Notes under the pieces: generated by a model
What the model was told of the DNA's origin: nothing
The model's input: only the letters and a program-made list of their open reading frames with translations
Databases searched by the model: none
Translations under genes and position numbers: made by a program
In this document: positions 53,801-63,500 of the stretch, piece by piece
Position numbering within the stretch: the first letter of the stretch is position 1
Layout: the number at the start of each line of letters is the position of its first letter
Assembly (NCBI GenBank): GCA_964619535.1
Contig: CAZUEX010000006.1
Location: 124,001-188,000 of the forward strand
Direction: 5' to 3'
Source: Leptonema sp964619535
Lineage (GTDB): Bacteria; Spirochaetota; Leptospiria; Leptospirales; Leptonemataceae
Length of the DNA: 64,000 nt

Positions 53801-53922
53801 TCAATGTCGGGCATGTAGCTGACACCCAGCCGCCCGAGCGATACGGAACCGAAAACGATAAGAGCAAAAAAGATCATCCACGCGAAGACGGGACGACGTA
53901 TGGCCTGATCGGATAACTTCAT
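50860..53922 (-). CDS. RND efflux pump permease (AcrB/HAE1-like)
   Basis: 1020 residues, twelve membrane helices and two large periplasmic loops. IRRPVFAWMIFFALIVFGSVSLGRLGVSYMPDIDFP opens it, and GIVVDDNIMILENI in helix 4 gives the two Asp of the proton relay. The second half contains FVPPQDQSQFGIQLQTPVGSS and GIVKKNSIMLVEFTNELR. It pumps lipophilic or cationic compounds out through a TolC-type channel. The channel gene overlaps its start by ATGA, but no adaptor gene is in the operon. Confidence 0.93.
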   Translation of the reverse strand: MKLSDQAIRRPVFAWMIFFALIVFGSVSLGRLGVSYMPDIDFPVLSVTVTWEGVPPEYMESEVVDRLERRIIAVEGLKEMSSTVRQGTATINLEFDIDRNIDAALQEVQSAISRVRLPIGVDPPTIRKSNPDDNPILWIGLSSKTRSVRDLYVIADQSILDRLQLLEGVGEVFAGGTVDRNLRIWIDLNRLKKYELTIVDVLDAIANEHSEGASGYLEDARNEKNLRVMGEAASVEDIENIRITRRGGRPIYYSDIRIRDVATVEDGLTDVRRVTRVNGIEGISIGIRKQRGANAVDVGKRVHEEIERLKLDLPDDVDLRVNFDSTIFVEEAVDETLFTLVLSAILTSLVCWIFLGNWSSTLNVILSIPSSILGSFLILYFMGFTLNLFTLLALSLAIGIVVDDNIMILENIIRHFDMGKDRVKAAREGTREIAFAAVASSIAVIAIFLPVAFMEGVIGRFFFQLGVTLSGAVALSLLDAVTLTPMRASQMLVRTKREPRIVKAVRFVMEWLTSVYRWQLEYALRHPLLIIAAGVSVFALSLSLVFFIRTEFVPPQDQSQFGIQLQTPVGSSLAHTVTKLEAVEKYLRGRSDVERFLGIAGGFQGGESNRVMIFVTLKPASERELSQQEIMVQVRKDLAAIKGMRAFLFDLSTPGLTARRSQPVEFSIRGGEWSVLNEHAQQIIAKMEETGLYRDIDTDYREGMPEVRIIPDRKEASLRGVTMQSLVQTVGASLGGIREGRFSSDGRRYDIRIRLKPEQWRSEADVSQIQVRNQYGELVALSDIADVVVAPTVQTLTRIDRQRSIQIKANLAEGASQGEALSVAEKIAREILPHGYAFFPGGGSRSFEEAFLGIYTALWLGVLVAYMVLGAQFNSFLHPLIVLLALPFSVTGALLALYVTDNSLNLYSMIGLVLLMGIVKKNSIMLVEFTNELRAREGFDVARALLEAGTIRLRPIVMTSLSTIAAAIPPALAIGPGAESRIPLALTVIGGLTVSTAFTLFMVPAAYKLLSRFERRPPVF

Positions 53923-55277
53923 CTTCCATCCTCCAGGCCTGCAGCCACGTGAAGTCGCAATTGATTGATACGCAGCAAGGCTTCCGTTCGCGCAAGTGCC
54001 AGCCTGGCCTGATGATACCGACTGAGGGCATTGAGAACCTCAAGATTGGTTACCACTCCCAGCCTGTAGTCTCGAGCCTGCACGGCATAGGCCACTCTTG
54101 CCGTTTCTACGTTTTCGCGCAAAAGTAAGAGCTGCGCGGCAGAGGCTGTATAATCTGCATAGGCCTGTCGAACCTCATAGACAGCAAGGCGCCGCAGACG
54201 ATCCAGTTGCAGTTCGCTAATTCTCAGGTTGGCCCGTGATTCGCGCACAGCGGCCTGTGTTGCCCCTCCCTGAAAGATCGGCAGGGTAATACGAAGCGTC
54301 ATATTCCAGTCACGACCGGAGTCCGGACTCTGGTTCATCAGGTAAGCACCATCCAGACTGACATCGGGTAGGTGCCCGCCACGGGAAGCCTGCAAGCGGG
54401 CCCGTGCCGCCCGAATCGATTGCAGGGCTGCGATCAGATCTTTACGGTCTTCCAGACGTTCCAGGTAGTCTTCGAGGGCCTGGGGCGAAGGCAGACTCTG
54501 CTCATCGACCACCTCCCATGATTCCGGTGGCTTTCCGATCAAAAAAGCAAGAAGCTCTCGCGAAGCAGAAAGCAGAGCCCGGTTTGCCTCGGCCTGCACC
54601 AGGCTGTTGGCCAGGTCAGACCTTGCTGCAAGCAGATCCCCCTGTGGAGCGCGGCCAAGGCGTATTAAACGGCCAACCTCTGCAATGCGCTGACGAAGAG
54701 CAGCGGCCTCATCCCTGTAGATTTTTTCTGACTCTCTGTACTGTAAAACCTGATAAAAGACCTCGGCCACATCGCGAAAAAGCAGCTCTCTTGCACGTTC
54801 GTTAAGGCGTTTCTTCCCCGGGATGTCTTCTTTCGCGGCCAGCGATTCATGATACGTGCGAAATCCGGAAAAGATCGGCCAGGTCAAACTGATACCGGCT
54901 TCCGAGGGATTCTGCTGCATGCGCGTTTCGTAGGATCCGCTGTACTGATACCAGTAACTTCCGTATTCAATGGCGCGTTGCTGCGAGAATAATGATGAGG
55001 GATCAGAGCGGCGAGTGCGGGTCTGGTCAACTCTGTCGCGATACTGTTTTGAGTAGTAGACGCCGATCTGCGGGAAGTAATTCGACAATGCGAGGCGGTA
55101 CCGCTCCTCGGCAATGCGAAGCTCCTGCTCCCGGATCTTCTGGTCCTCATTCAACTGTAGAGCCAGTTCATAGGCCTGGTTCAGCGTCAGTTTTTCGCGG
55201 GGAGTTTCAGCGAGACAGGGAGAAGAAAGGGCCAGGAGGAGAAAAAGCACAGTTATTTTCTGCACAGGCCGTCCCAT
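53919..55277 (-). CDS. TolC-family outer-membrane efflux channel
   Basis: About 452 residues from the ATG at 55277; the frame from 55382 would place the signal peptide 36 residues too far in. Signal peptide (VLFLLLALSSPCLAETP) then two OEP repeats of long helices and beta strands: LTLNQAYELALQLNEDQKIREQELRIAEERYRLALSNYFPQIGVY and LPIFQGGATQAAVRESRANL. It forms a trimeric outer-membrane duct for the RND pump encoded next, with overlapping stop and start. 101 nt separate it from recD on the same strand. Confidence 0.9.
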   Translation of the reverse strand: MGRPVQKITVLFLLLALSSPCLAETPREKLTLNQAYELALQLNEDQKIREQELRIAEERYRLALSNYFPQIGVYYSKQYRDRVDQTRTRRSDPSSLFSQQRAIEYGSYWYQYSGSYETRMQQNPSEAGISLTWPIFSGFRTYHESLAAKEDIPGKKRLNERARELLFRDVAEVFYQVLQYRESEKIYRDEAAALRQRIAEVGRLIRLGRAPQGDLLAARSDLANSLVQAEANRALLSASRELLAFLIGKPPESWEVVDEQSLPSPQALEDYLERLEDRKDLIAALQSIRAARARLQASRGGHLPDVSLDGAYLMNQSPDSGRDWNMTLRITLPIFQGGATQAAVRESRANLRISELQLDRLRRLAVYEVRQAYADYTASAAQLLLLRENVETARVAYAVQARDYRLGVVTNLEVLNALSRYHQARLALARTEALLRINQLRLHVAAGLEDGR

Positions 55278-55378
55278 TCTATCCGCTGACACGAAACAGA
55301 ATCCGCCTGTTACCATCGACATAAAAATGGACGAATTTGTAAAAAAGTTCAAATCCTGCGGACCTGCTTCAGAAGCAT

Positions 55379-57382
55379 TCATTCAAAACCGGTTATACGA
55401 CGCAACGTCTTTCCAGCAGAGAAAGCAATCTCGTCTTCCCTTCCATACAGATAGGCAGCCTTCCTGGCCCTTGTGATTCCGGTGTAAAGGATCTGGCGGT
55501 TCATCAGCGGATGAGCGGCATCGTCAGGCAGAACGATAAGAACATCCCTGTACTCTGATCCCTGACTCTTGTGTACGGTCATGGCATAGGCCGGTTCCCA
55601 TAGCGGCAATACGTCCGGAGAAAAGGCAGTTACAGGCGCGCCATCAAAGACGACCAGAAATCGCTGGTTGGAGAACTGAATCACCAGTCCCGTATCACCG
55701 TTTGCAAGACCACGTAGCGGATCGTTTCGTCGAACCAGTACCGGTAGCCCGGAAAACAATCCACGTCTTTCGCGCATCCCACGCTTCATCATATAACGCT
55801 GAAATATGCGCTGTATATTCTCGGCTCCATACAGACCACGACGCAGAACTGTTAATACACGAGATCGTTCAAACAGGCGAAAGAGCGACCGGACGAGCGC
55901 AATGGTTTCGTCATCATTTACCTCTCGCCCCGGTGGAGGTTCTCTGCGCGAAAGCTCTTTCAATAAGACCTCCCACTCGGACGGGAAGGCGAAGCTGCCC
56001 CATGAGCGAATGAGCGATTCCAGATGAGACATGCCTGCATTATCGGGCCTCTCGAAAAGGAAGGTGCCCTCTTCGATGCTCGACTCGAGAATAGAGACAT
56101 CGGCGGTTTCAAGCGGACAGCTACCCTGCCCTCCGGTATTGACCCAGCGGGCAAGATCGCGCACAGCACGCTCGGAACGGTGGGAATGCGTTAGGTGCAC
56201 ATAGCGATTGGGCCCATCCACTTTGCGACGTGCCGCAGTCCAGGCCTCATCAGGCCCCATAATGGCCTCTGCCCTCTTCAAGACATCCTCGGTAAAGGCC
56301 GGCTCTCCCTCCTCTGAAAGCAAAGCCAGCAGGTCAGCCAGAACGGCACCGGCGTCCACCGAAGGCAGTTGATCCCGGTCGCCCAGCAGTATCAGCCTGG
56401 TCTTTACGGGATCGATGGCCGATAGCAGGTATCCCATCATAACGGCATCCACCATCGACACCTCATCAACTACCACGACATCGGCAGGAATGGGATTGTC
56501 CGCATGATAGTCAGGCCCGGTCGCTCCCGGGCGTATTCCAAGCAGACGATGCAGCGTGGAGGCCTTGAGCAGACTGATACTGCGATCCGCTTCCGAGGCC
56601 TGCTCGATGGATTCCAGTCCGGAGGTAATCGACTCCATCATACGTGCTGCTGCCTTCCCTGTGGGAGCAGCAAGTCGGATCCGCTCTGTCGGTATGCCCG
56701 AGCGTATCAACAGACGAAGGAGGTTCAGAATAATGGTTGTTTTGCCGGTTCCAGGTCCTCCCGACAGAACAAAGAATGGCTCTGTCAATCCCAGCATAAG
56801 GGCCAGCCTCTGTTCGGCCGTAAAGGTCACAGGGCGCCCGCCTGCCATGATCGGCCGATCCCGGAGAACCTCCTCAAACCACTGTTTCAGCCGTTCGTTT
56901 TTTATGGTGGTCGAAGCCTTCGATATCTGCAGAGCAAAGCTGCAGATCCGTTCAATGGCCCGGTAATGCCGACCGGGGTACAGATAAACGGTATTGCCCG
57001 CTGTCTTGCGAACAAGGATTCCGTGGCGGAAGAGGGGTTCGACGGCAGCTTCCAGGCCCGGATCGGCAATCAGGTGGGCCAGACGGTTTGCGGTCGGAGT
57101 TCCGACCTCACCGGAAACGCCACGCCTGACAAGCAGGTCTTCGATATCCCGGGGTCTTGACGAGATACACAGATTGCCTTCAAAAAGAGAGATTTGCAAC
57201 AAAAGCAGGATATCCCGCAGCTCTTTGCTGTTCTGGCAGTTCGGCTGACCCAGGTCGGAACTCCGACCTGCATCTTCATCACAGAGCCTGAGCAGATCCT
57301 CGGCAATAAAACGCACTCCTGGCTCCAGACCATCAACGGCCTGCAAAATCTCCACCAGATCATCCATGAGCAACCCGTTCAT
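55379..57382 (-). CDS. recD: exodeoxyribonuclease V alpha subunit RecD
   Basis: 667 residues, start overlapping recB stop by ATGA. Superfamily-1 helicase: motif I LSGGPGTGKTTIILNL, motif II VVVDEVSMVDAVM, motif III LGDRDQLPSVDAGAVL, motif V/VI TVHKSQGSEYRDVLIVLP and LYTGITRARKAAYLYG. It is the 5'-3' motor of RecBCD. Two copies of the palindromic element lie inside, encoding EVGTPTAN and GRSSDLG; both are in the N-terminal part before the ATPase core, where insertions are easily tolerated. Confidence 0.95.
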   Translation of the reverse strand: MNGLLMDDLVEILQAVDGLEPGVRFIAEDLLRLCDEDAGRSSDLGQPNCQNSKELRDILLLLQISLFEGNLCISSRPRDIEDLLVRRGVSGEVGTPTANRLAHLIADPGLEAAVEPLFRHGILVRKTAGNTVYLYPGRHYRAIERICSFALQISKASTTIKNERLKQWFEEVLRDRPIMAGGRPVTFTAEQRLALMLGLTEPFFVLSGGPGTGKTTIILNLLRLLIRSGIPTERIRLAAPTGKAAARMMESITSGLESIEQASEADRSISLLKASTLHRLLGIRPGATGPDYHADNPIPADVVVVDEVSMVDAVMMGYLLSAIDPVKTRLILLGDRDQLPSVDAGAVLADLLALLSEEGEPAFTEDVLKRAEAIMGPDEAWTAARRKVDGPNRYVHLTHSHRSERAVRDLARWVNTGGQGSCPLETADVSILESSIEEGTFLFERPDNAGMSHLESLIRSWGSFAFPSEWEVLLKELSRREPPPGREVNDDETIALVRSLFRLFERSRVLTVLRRGLYGAENIQRIFQRYMMKRGMRERRGLFSGLPVLVRRNDPLRGLANGDTGLVIQFSNQRFLVVFDGAPVTAFSPDVLPLWEPAYAMTVHKSQGSEYRDVLIVLPDDAAHPLMNRQILYTGITRARKAAYLYGREDEIAFSAGKTLRRITGFE
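57092..57107. repeat. palindromic element, copy 2 (in recD)
   Basis: GGTCGGAGTTCCGACC, perfect 7-bp arms around GT. It is read in recD as V-G-T-P-T. Confidence 0.8.
57252..57269. repeat. palindromic element, copy 3 (in recD)
   Basis: AGGTCGGAACTCCGACCT, perfect 8-bp arms around AC. It is read in recD as G-R-S-S-D-L. Confidence 0.8.
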
Positions 57383-60300
57383 GAGCCCACCTCCTCCAGA
57401 ATCCTGCTGCGAACTACATCCCTGCCCGCCGCATCAAAATAGATACCGTCAGAGGAGCCAGGCCTGACGCCTCTCAGGAAGAGATAGATCACCCCTCCGA
57501 AATCGGTCTGCACGTTGAGTCCCCTGTATTCCAGCCAGTCCTGCAGGGCCCTGGCATACAAGGCATACTGTAGATCATATTGATGCCAGCGCATGGCTTC
57601 TTCGAGGTGGGAGCGGTCGTAGCCAGGCAGACGGTTGGTCTTCCAGTCAAGCAGATAGACCTTACCGGCATGGCGAAAGACGAGGTCAATGAAACCGGTA
57701 AAGAAGGTTTCACCCTTCTGTTCCTGCCTGCGGTCCGCATGCAGAAAGACAAACTCCATCTCGTGGATGCGGTCCTGCGGTTTCAGGTCGCGCAGGCGGA
57801 ACCCCGGAAATAACTCGGTGCGCATAAGCCTGTGTAAGAGCATGGAAACAGGCTCTTCATACTCGGCATCGGCTCTGTAGCCAAACTGCTCCAGCTGTCG
57901 ACGGATCAGGATCCGGTTCCACCTGGAAAGCGATGCATCCGCCTGTTCTTCGTGAAAGGCCGGATCCTGAAAGTCGAGACGTTCGAGAACAGAGTGAAAG
58001 AAATTTCCCGCTTCTGTTCCTCGGAAAAGGGTATCCAGCCTGGTAAGCAGGACATCGTCCCGTGGCTCGGCTTCTTCAAGCAGCTCCGGGGGACTGACTG
58101 CATCGTGATCCTGTTCCTCACGATCGACATGTTCCGCGCGACGTCGAACGACAGCAGAATAGGACAGAAGGCTGGATTTTCGATCCTGTAGATGATCGGG
58201 AAGAACCGGCTCGGGCAGCGGCTGGATCGGCTCTTCCTTTTTCGGACGCTGCACCGACTTTTGCCGCCTGGAGGGTGAGTCTGGATGATAGGCAAAAAGC
58301 TCAGGAGCCTCTGATACAGCATCATCGAGGGCATCCTGCAAGAACTTGCCCACCGGTCCGGCATGTCCGCCTGGCCGCAGGGCAGGCATGTAACACATCA
58401 GAGCGGCTCGCGTCAGGGCAACATAATACAGACGCGCATCCTCGGCACGTGCATACTCATCATGCCATTTTTTGTACTGCTGTCCTTCTTCTGAGCTTTT
58501 GAACCAGGATTTATCGGGTTCAAACCACGGAACAGGGACCAATACAGGTTCGTCTTCCTTATAGAACTGATAACAATCGACACTGCTGCCTTCGGTCAAT
58601 CCCCCGTAAAGAAAGACCACGGGAAATTCAAGTCCCTTCGCCGCATGGATGGTCATGACCCGCACCCGGGGCTCTTCGGTCTCCTGCCTGTGCAAAGTTT
58701 CCTCTTCTTCGACCGATCCTTCGCGCATCAGCTCTTTCAAGCGGGAGACGACGGCAGTAAGATCCAGTCCTTCGCGAACGGCACGTTCTTCCAGTGTCTG
58801 CAGTATCTGCTCGTAGTTGGTAAGGCTGCGCTCCCATCCTCCGGGATCCGTATGCACCAGGCCCGTGATTTCATCAATGGCCAGCATCTCACGAAAGAGT
58901 TGCGGCCAGCGGTCTTCCGATGCCAGTTCATGCCAGCGTTGCAGACGCTCTCTTGACGGGTGACCGGCAGAAAGCTCATCCACATCCTGAACGTTCTCTA
59001 TATTGAATCCGAAAAACCGGGTGATAAATGCCTTCTTAACGGCGGATGAGCGAGCGGGTTCAGCAAGGGCTTCAAGCACGTAAAGGATTTCCAGCGCTTC
59101 CACCGACTCAAACACACCGGGCTGCTTATAGAACGACGATGGTATCCCCGCTTCTCGCAGATGGTCGAGTATGATCAGGGCATCCTTTTTTCGACGCGCA
59201 AGTACGCAGATGTCCCCATAGGTGATCTTCATGGGGCGACCATCCTTCTGGATCCGACCGCCATCTGCTACCAGAGCATGGATCTCGTTGCAGATAAAGC
59301 GGCCATACCTGCGACGAATCCTTGCGATGGAGTCTTTACCCTCAGGCTTCCACAGGTTGATCGGACACCGTTTCTCTGGAAGCTCCGTACCGGCCCAGCG
59401 ATCCGTTCCTGGAGGATCTTTCGGCACATACTCAAGCGTATCGTTCATGGGAGCAGCATTCCAGGGATACCGACTGGAACAGAATATCGCATTTACAGAA
59501 CGGATAAAATCCAGCGAAGAGCGATAGTTGCGGTTAATCCTGTAAAGGGCGGCCTTGCGCTTCTCTGTTAACGACACAAGGTAGCGCCTTGCTCGAAAAT
59601 AGGAGTTCAGGTCTGCTCCACGAAATCGGTATATGGACTGCTTCGGATCACCTACAAGGATCAGACGACCGGCCTCGGCAGAGGATTCCAGAAAACAGGA
59701 GCGAAAGATATCCCACTGCAAGGCATCGGTATCCTGAAATTCATCAATGATGGCATACCGATAGCGCCTTCCTACTTCCCGGGCCAATGAAGCACCTGAC
59801 TCCGAACATACGGCATCGCGAACATGCCGGATCATATCGTCATAGCTGATCAAGCCCCGTTCCGCTTTGTATTGATGCAGTCGAGCTTCGATAGAATTCA
59901 CAAGACCCGGCAGCAGATGCATCGGTGAATCCTCGGAAGGAGCGGCCACATGCAGCCGTCCGCTTCCCTTTCGCATGCGAAGCAGGTTGTGCAGGGTATT
60001 TTCCAGACGATGCTCTCCCGTATAGGTTCGCTTCCAGAACTCCGCACGCACAAGAGCATCCTTCAGTGCGACTTCCTGTGCAGGAAGCCTTCGCAGAGCA
60101 TCGGGTATCAACAGCTCAAGAATCTCATTATCATCGACCAGCTCATACTTCAGCAACCGACCCAGTTCAAAGGCATACTCGATAAGCAGAGACTGACAGA
60201 AGCCATGAATGGTAAAAATGGCCGCCTCATCAAACCGCTGCAAAGCTTCCTCGACCACCTCAAGAGTTGGTCGCATACCGTTTCGCTCAGACTGTTCCTG

Positions 60301-60570
60301 TTGCCGGTTCAGCCACTCTTGATCGGATCCTTCAAGTGTTTTATCAACGATCCGCTGCAAGAAGCCACGGATGCGATCCTTTAGTTCTCCGGTTGCCTTT
60401 TCGGTAAATGTAACAGCGAGGATCGACGAAACAGGGGTTTGCTTTTCGACAATGGCGCGTACAACGAGACGTTCGATCGTAAACGTCTTTCCGGTTCCCG
60501 CCGAAGCTTCAATCCAGCCATGCTTCGACAGATCAAAATCAAAAGGTGTTTCCAGGGCCTGCACCTTCAT
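57379..60570 (-). CDS. recB: exodeoxyribonuclease V beta subunit RecB
   Basis: 1063 residues from the ATG at 60570, which overlaps the recC stop by ATGA; the longer frame to 60657 lies inside recC. UvrD-like helicase: ASAGTGKT (22-29), DEFQDTDALQWDIF, KQSIYRFRGADL, MTIHAAKGLEFPVVFLYG and YVALTRAALMCY. The C-terminal nuclease domain has GFIDLVFRH and LLDWKTN (D975, K977). It unwinds in the 3'-5' direction and cuts both strands until a Chi site is met. Slightly shorter than the E. coli subunit (1180). Confidence 0.95.
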   Translation of the reverse strand: MKVQALETPFDFDLSKHGWIEASAGTGKTFTIERLVVRAIVEKQTPVSSILAVTFTEKATGELKDRIRGFLQRIVDKTLEGSDQEWLNRQQEQSERNGMRPTLEVVEEALQRFDEAAIFTIHGFCQSLLIEYAFELGRLLKYELVDDNEILELLIPDALRRLPAQEVALKDALVRAEFWKRTYTGEHRLENTLHNLLRMRKGSGRLHVAAPSEDSPMHLLPGLVNSIEARLHQYKAERGLISYDDMIRHVRDAVCSESGASLAREVGRRYRYAIIDEFQDTDALQWDIFRSCFLESSAEAGRLILVGDPKQSIYRFRGADLNSYFRARRYLVSLTEKRKAALYRINRNYRSSLDFIRSVNAIFCSSRYPWNAAPMNDTLEYVPKDPPGTDRWAGTELPEKRCPINLWKPEGKDSIARIRRRYGRFICNEIHALVADGGRIQKDGRPMKITYGDICVLARRKKDALIILDHLREAGIPSSFYKQPGVFESVEALEILYVLEALAEPARSSAVKKAFITRFFGFNIENVQDVDELSAGHPSRERLQRWHELASEDRWPQLFREMLAIDEITGLVHTDPGGWERSLTNYEQILQTLEERAVREGLDLTAVVSRLKELMREGSVEEEETLHRQETEEPRVRVMTIHAAKGLEFPVVFLYGGLTEGSSVDCYQFYKEDEPVLVPVPWFEPDKSWFKSSEEGQQYKKWHDEYARAEDARLYYVALTRAALMCYMPALRPGGHAGPVGKFLQDALDDAVSEAPELFAYHPDSPSRRQKSVQRPKKEEPIQPLPEPVLPDHLQDRKSSLLSYSAVVRRRAEHVDREEQDHDAVSPPELLEEAEPRDDVLLTRLDTLFRGTEAGNFFHSVLERLDFQDPAFHEEQADASLSRWNRILIRRQLEQFGYRADAEYEEPVSMLLHRLMRTELFPGFRLRDLKPQDRIHEMEFVFLHADRRQEQKGETFFTGFIDLVFRHAGKVYLLDWKTNRLPGYDRSHLEEAMRWHQYDLQYALYARALQDWLEYRGLNVQTDFGGVIYLFLRGVRPGSSDGIYFDAAGRDVVRSRILEEVGS

Positions 60571-63500
60571 GCTTTCCTCCCGGCCTTTTTCGCGCTCTTC
60601 GTCGATCTCGTTCGTGGCGCCGTAACAGGAATGGCCAGCTCCACGATGGGCTGCCACCTTTCGCGCAGACGATCAAATACGTCTGAATCAATGCGCCTGG
60701 GAATAAGCTGCATCAGTTCCATAAAGTCCGCCTCTGTATCAGCCGCTTCGTCCGCCAGAGCCTCGGAGAAATCTGGCGGTGGCTCCTGTGTAAAGTATCC
60801 GGCCTTCCATATCGCTTTACCGATCGTAGGCAAACCAATAGGCAGATAGGTAATGTCTCGCGCGAGAAAGGCTCCAACAAGACCTTCGAGGTAATGCGGT
60901 GGTATGACGCAGTCAGGGTTGTGGACGAACGTTCTGGAATCGACTCCTTTCTCTTTGTGAAACAGGGCATGTATGGTAAATGACTTCCAGGCGTATTCTG
61001 GCGATCGGTTTAGCACAAGCAGATACAGCAGCGCCGGCAGGATCCTTCTCGAATCGAAACCCTTTTCACTGATCTGCAGTATGGTTATATGACCCTCCCT
61101 AAAAGAAATGCCGGGAATCTCTCCAACAAGGCGAACGACTGTATCGTTCAGACGAACGGTGACGGCGTCATCTCCGGTTAGCTGGAGGCTGGAAAATCGA
61201 TGCTCTCGGAGAATCGGTTCTGCATTCTGCAAAAGCTCAGAAAATACAGAAGAGCGATACTGCTCCAGTGCAACCTCATCATAGGGAGGAACAGGAAGTT
61301 CGTCCATATACTCCTTTCGCAACGAAGCAATGGCATGCTCCGTTGCCTCCTCTACTCCATGCACAAGATGCTGCAGGGCCCTCTCAAAGAAGAGCGATGA
61401 AAAATCCCATACCTCCTCGTTGGTAACATGAAACGGTTCGTCGTCGTTCAACCGCTCATCGTCTCTATCGCTGTCAAACAGACGCATCTGGCGGCGAAGA
61501 ACGGCCTCCACAGGATGCTTGAGAAATGATATCAGGTGAGAAATCGGAAGGTCTACTGTGGCGGGGAGATCGATCCTCCTGCTGTCAGGAGGAGGTGCCG
61601 GGTTTACGTTTGGTTTGGGTGTGACCGACTGGTTCAGAAGCCGAATATCCCTGGAGGACAGGTTGGCAAAGAGGTCGGAGTTCCGACCTGCATATCGCCG
61701 ACTGTAAAGTTTGAGAGGAAGCTCCTCGACTGAATCCCCCATGTCGAGGAATGAAATGAGTTCACTCAGCAAGGAGCAGGGCAGTAGATCTCTATCACGC
61801 GTCGTATCTCGGCCGTTATAAAGAAGCACGATACGATCCGTGGCCGAAAGAAGGGTTTCGTATAGCAGCAGCCGGGCTTTTTCGCCTGCCGCTATGTCAC
61901 TGTGCGGGAGGTTACTGGAACTGCAGGTCTTATCTCTGGCGAGCAGATTGAGAACAGAGTGATCTTCATGCAGCGGAAACTGGGCTTCGCCCAGTCCTGC
62001 AACATAAATGTGACGGAACGGCACCGGCCGCATGGGCTGTAACGAACAGATGGTAACCCCTCCGGCAAGATAATGCCCGCGGCTACCGGCGATTCCGGAC
62101 AAAGCGGAAAGGATGGCCTGCTGCAGCAAATCCCAATCAACAAACAGGCGCTTGTCGTAAAGTCGGAGTTCCGACTTCATGCGATCACGGACAATCTGCT
62201 CCTCGGGCTCAGAGTCAGGTATCCCAATAAATTCATCAATACACTGAAAAGTCTTTTCAAACCGTTGCGTCCCCGTTAACTCCTGCCCCAGCTCCTGACG
62301 CCAGACATTCAGCCGCTCGATGCACTGGATTAATTTGAGCAAGGATTCCCTGTCCACCAGTTGCAGAGGATGCGGTCTCAGTCCATCAAATGGGGCAGCC
62401 TCTGGTTCTACAAATAGACCCAGATATAGCCTTCGCAACCCACGCAGGAAAGTGAAGGCATCAGCCCGCTCCGAAGATGGCGGAGTTCCGACCACATCAC
62501 TCCGTTCTTCAGCATCATAGAATCGACGTATATTGGTGTCCTGAAAAAGTCCAAGCCAGGTGGAAACCGTCTCCCGGTCTACCCCCACTGCATGCTGAAA
62601 ACATGGATTCAGAGCAAGTTCGAATATTGCACTGCGGGTCAACTCCCTTCGCATCAGATTGAGGAGGTCTCGAACTCCCCGCGCGTAGTGGCTTTCCCGG
62701 GCTGCAGAGTAATCCGACAGGTTGTACGGGATCAGTGGCCGATCGGCAGCGTTTCTATCCCTTTCAAATACGTCGAGAATGTAAGGCCGATACTTCTCCA
62801 TGTCCGGAACGAGGAGAGCAATGTCCGTCAGCTCAAGAGTGGGATCTTCTTTCATCGATTGCAAGATACACTGGTAGACTGTTTCGATTTCGCGACGCTC
62901 TCCCGGGCAGTTGCCAACCAGGATCCGATTAGAAGGCCCTCCAGCAGTGTCATTCATCAGGGCTTCATGCACTGACTTCATAGGATAGGCCCGGTCCCAT
63001 CTGCGCCGAAACCAAGCTGCACTATCGGCAAAGGCAGCATCCCACAGGCGAACCAGTTCAATGTAAGGCTTTTTCCATCGTAGCAGTTCATTGGGTTCAG
63101 GTCGGAACTCCGACCTGAGGGCTACCCTCTCCCATTCACCGGATACCGAACCCTCTCCCTCGGCAAACAAACCGGGAACAAGATCCGGCAAGTAGACACT
63201 CAAATCATAATAGGCAGATAAGTGCCTGAATAACGAGATATGATATCTTGATAGCAATGATAATCCGAACAGGTAAACGCTCGCACTTCGCTCTCGTTTT
63301 TCGGCTGACTGAAATACGCGACGAGCATACTCCGAAGGAGTTATTCGCTCATATTCAAAGACTGACGATGTAAAATCGCTATCTTCAGCCGATTCTCCTG
63401 CAAGCACAGCTCTGTAGAGCTCACACTGTTCTTTGAAGTAGGGATCAGACTCCAGATCTTCAACAAATTGACTGTCACCGAAAACATCCAGAGACTGCTC

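Noticed and set aside
57092..63118. Repeated palindromes as a possible CRISPR array
   Set aside because: Copies lie at irregular distances inside coding frames, are only 15-22 nt long, and no spacers or cas genes are present.
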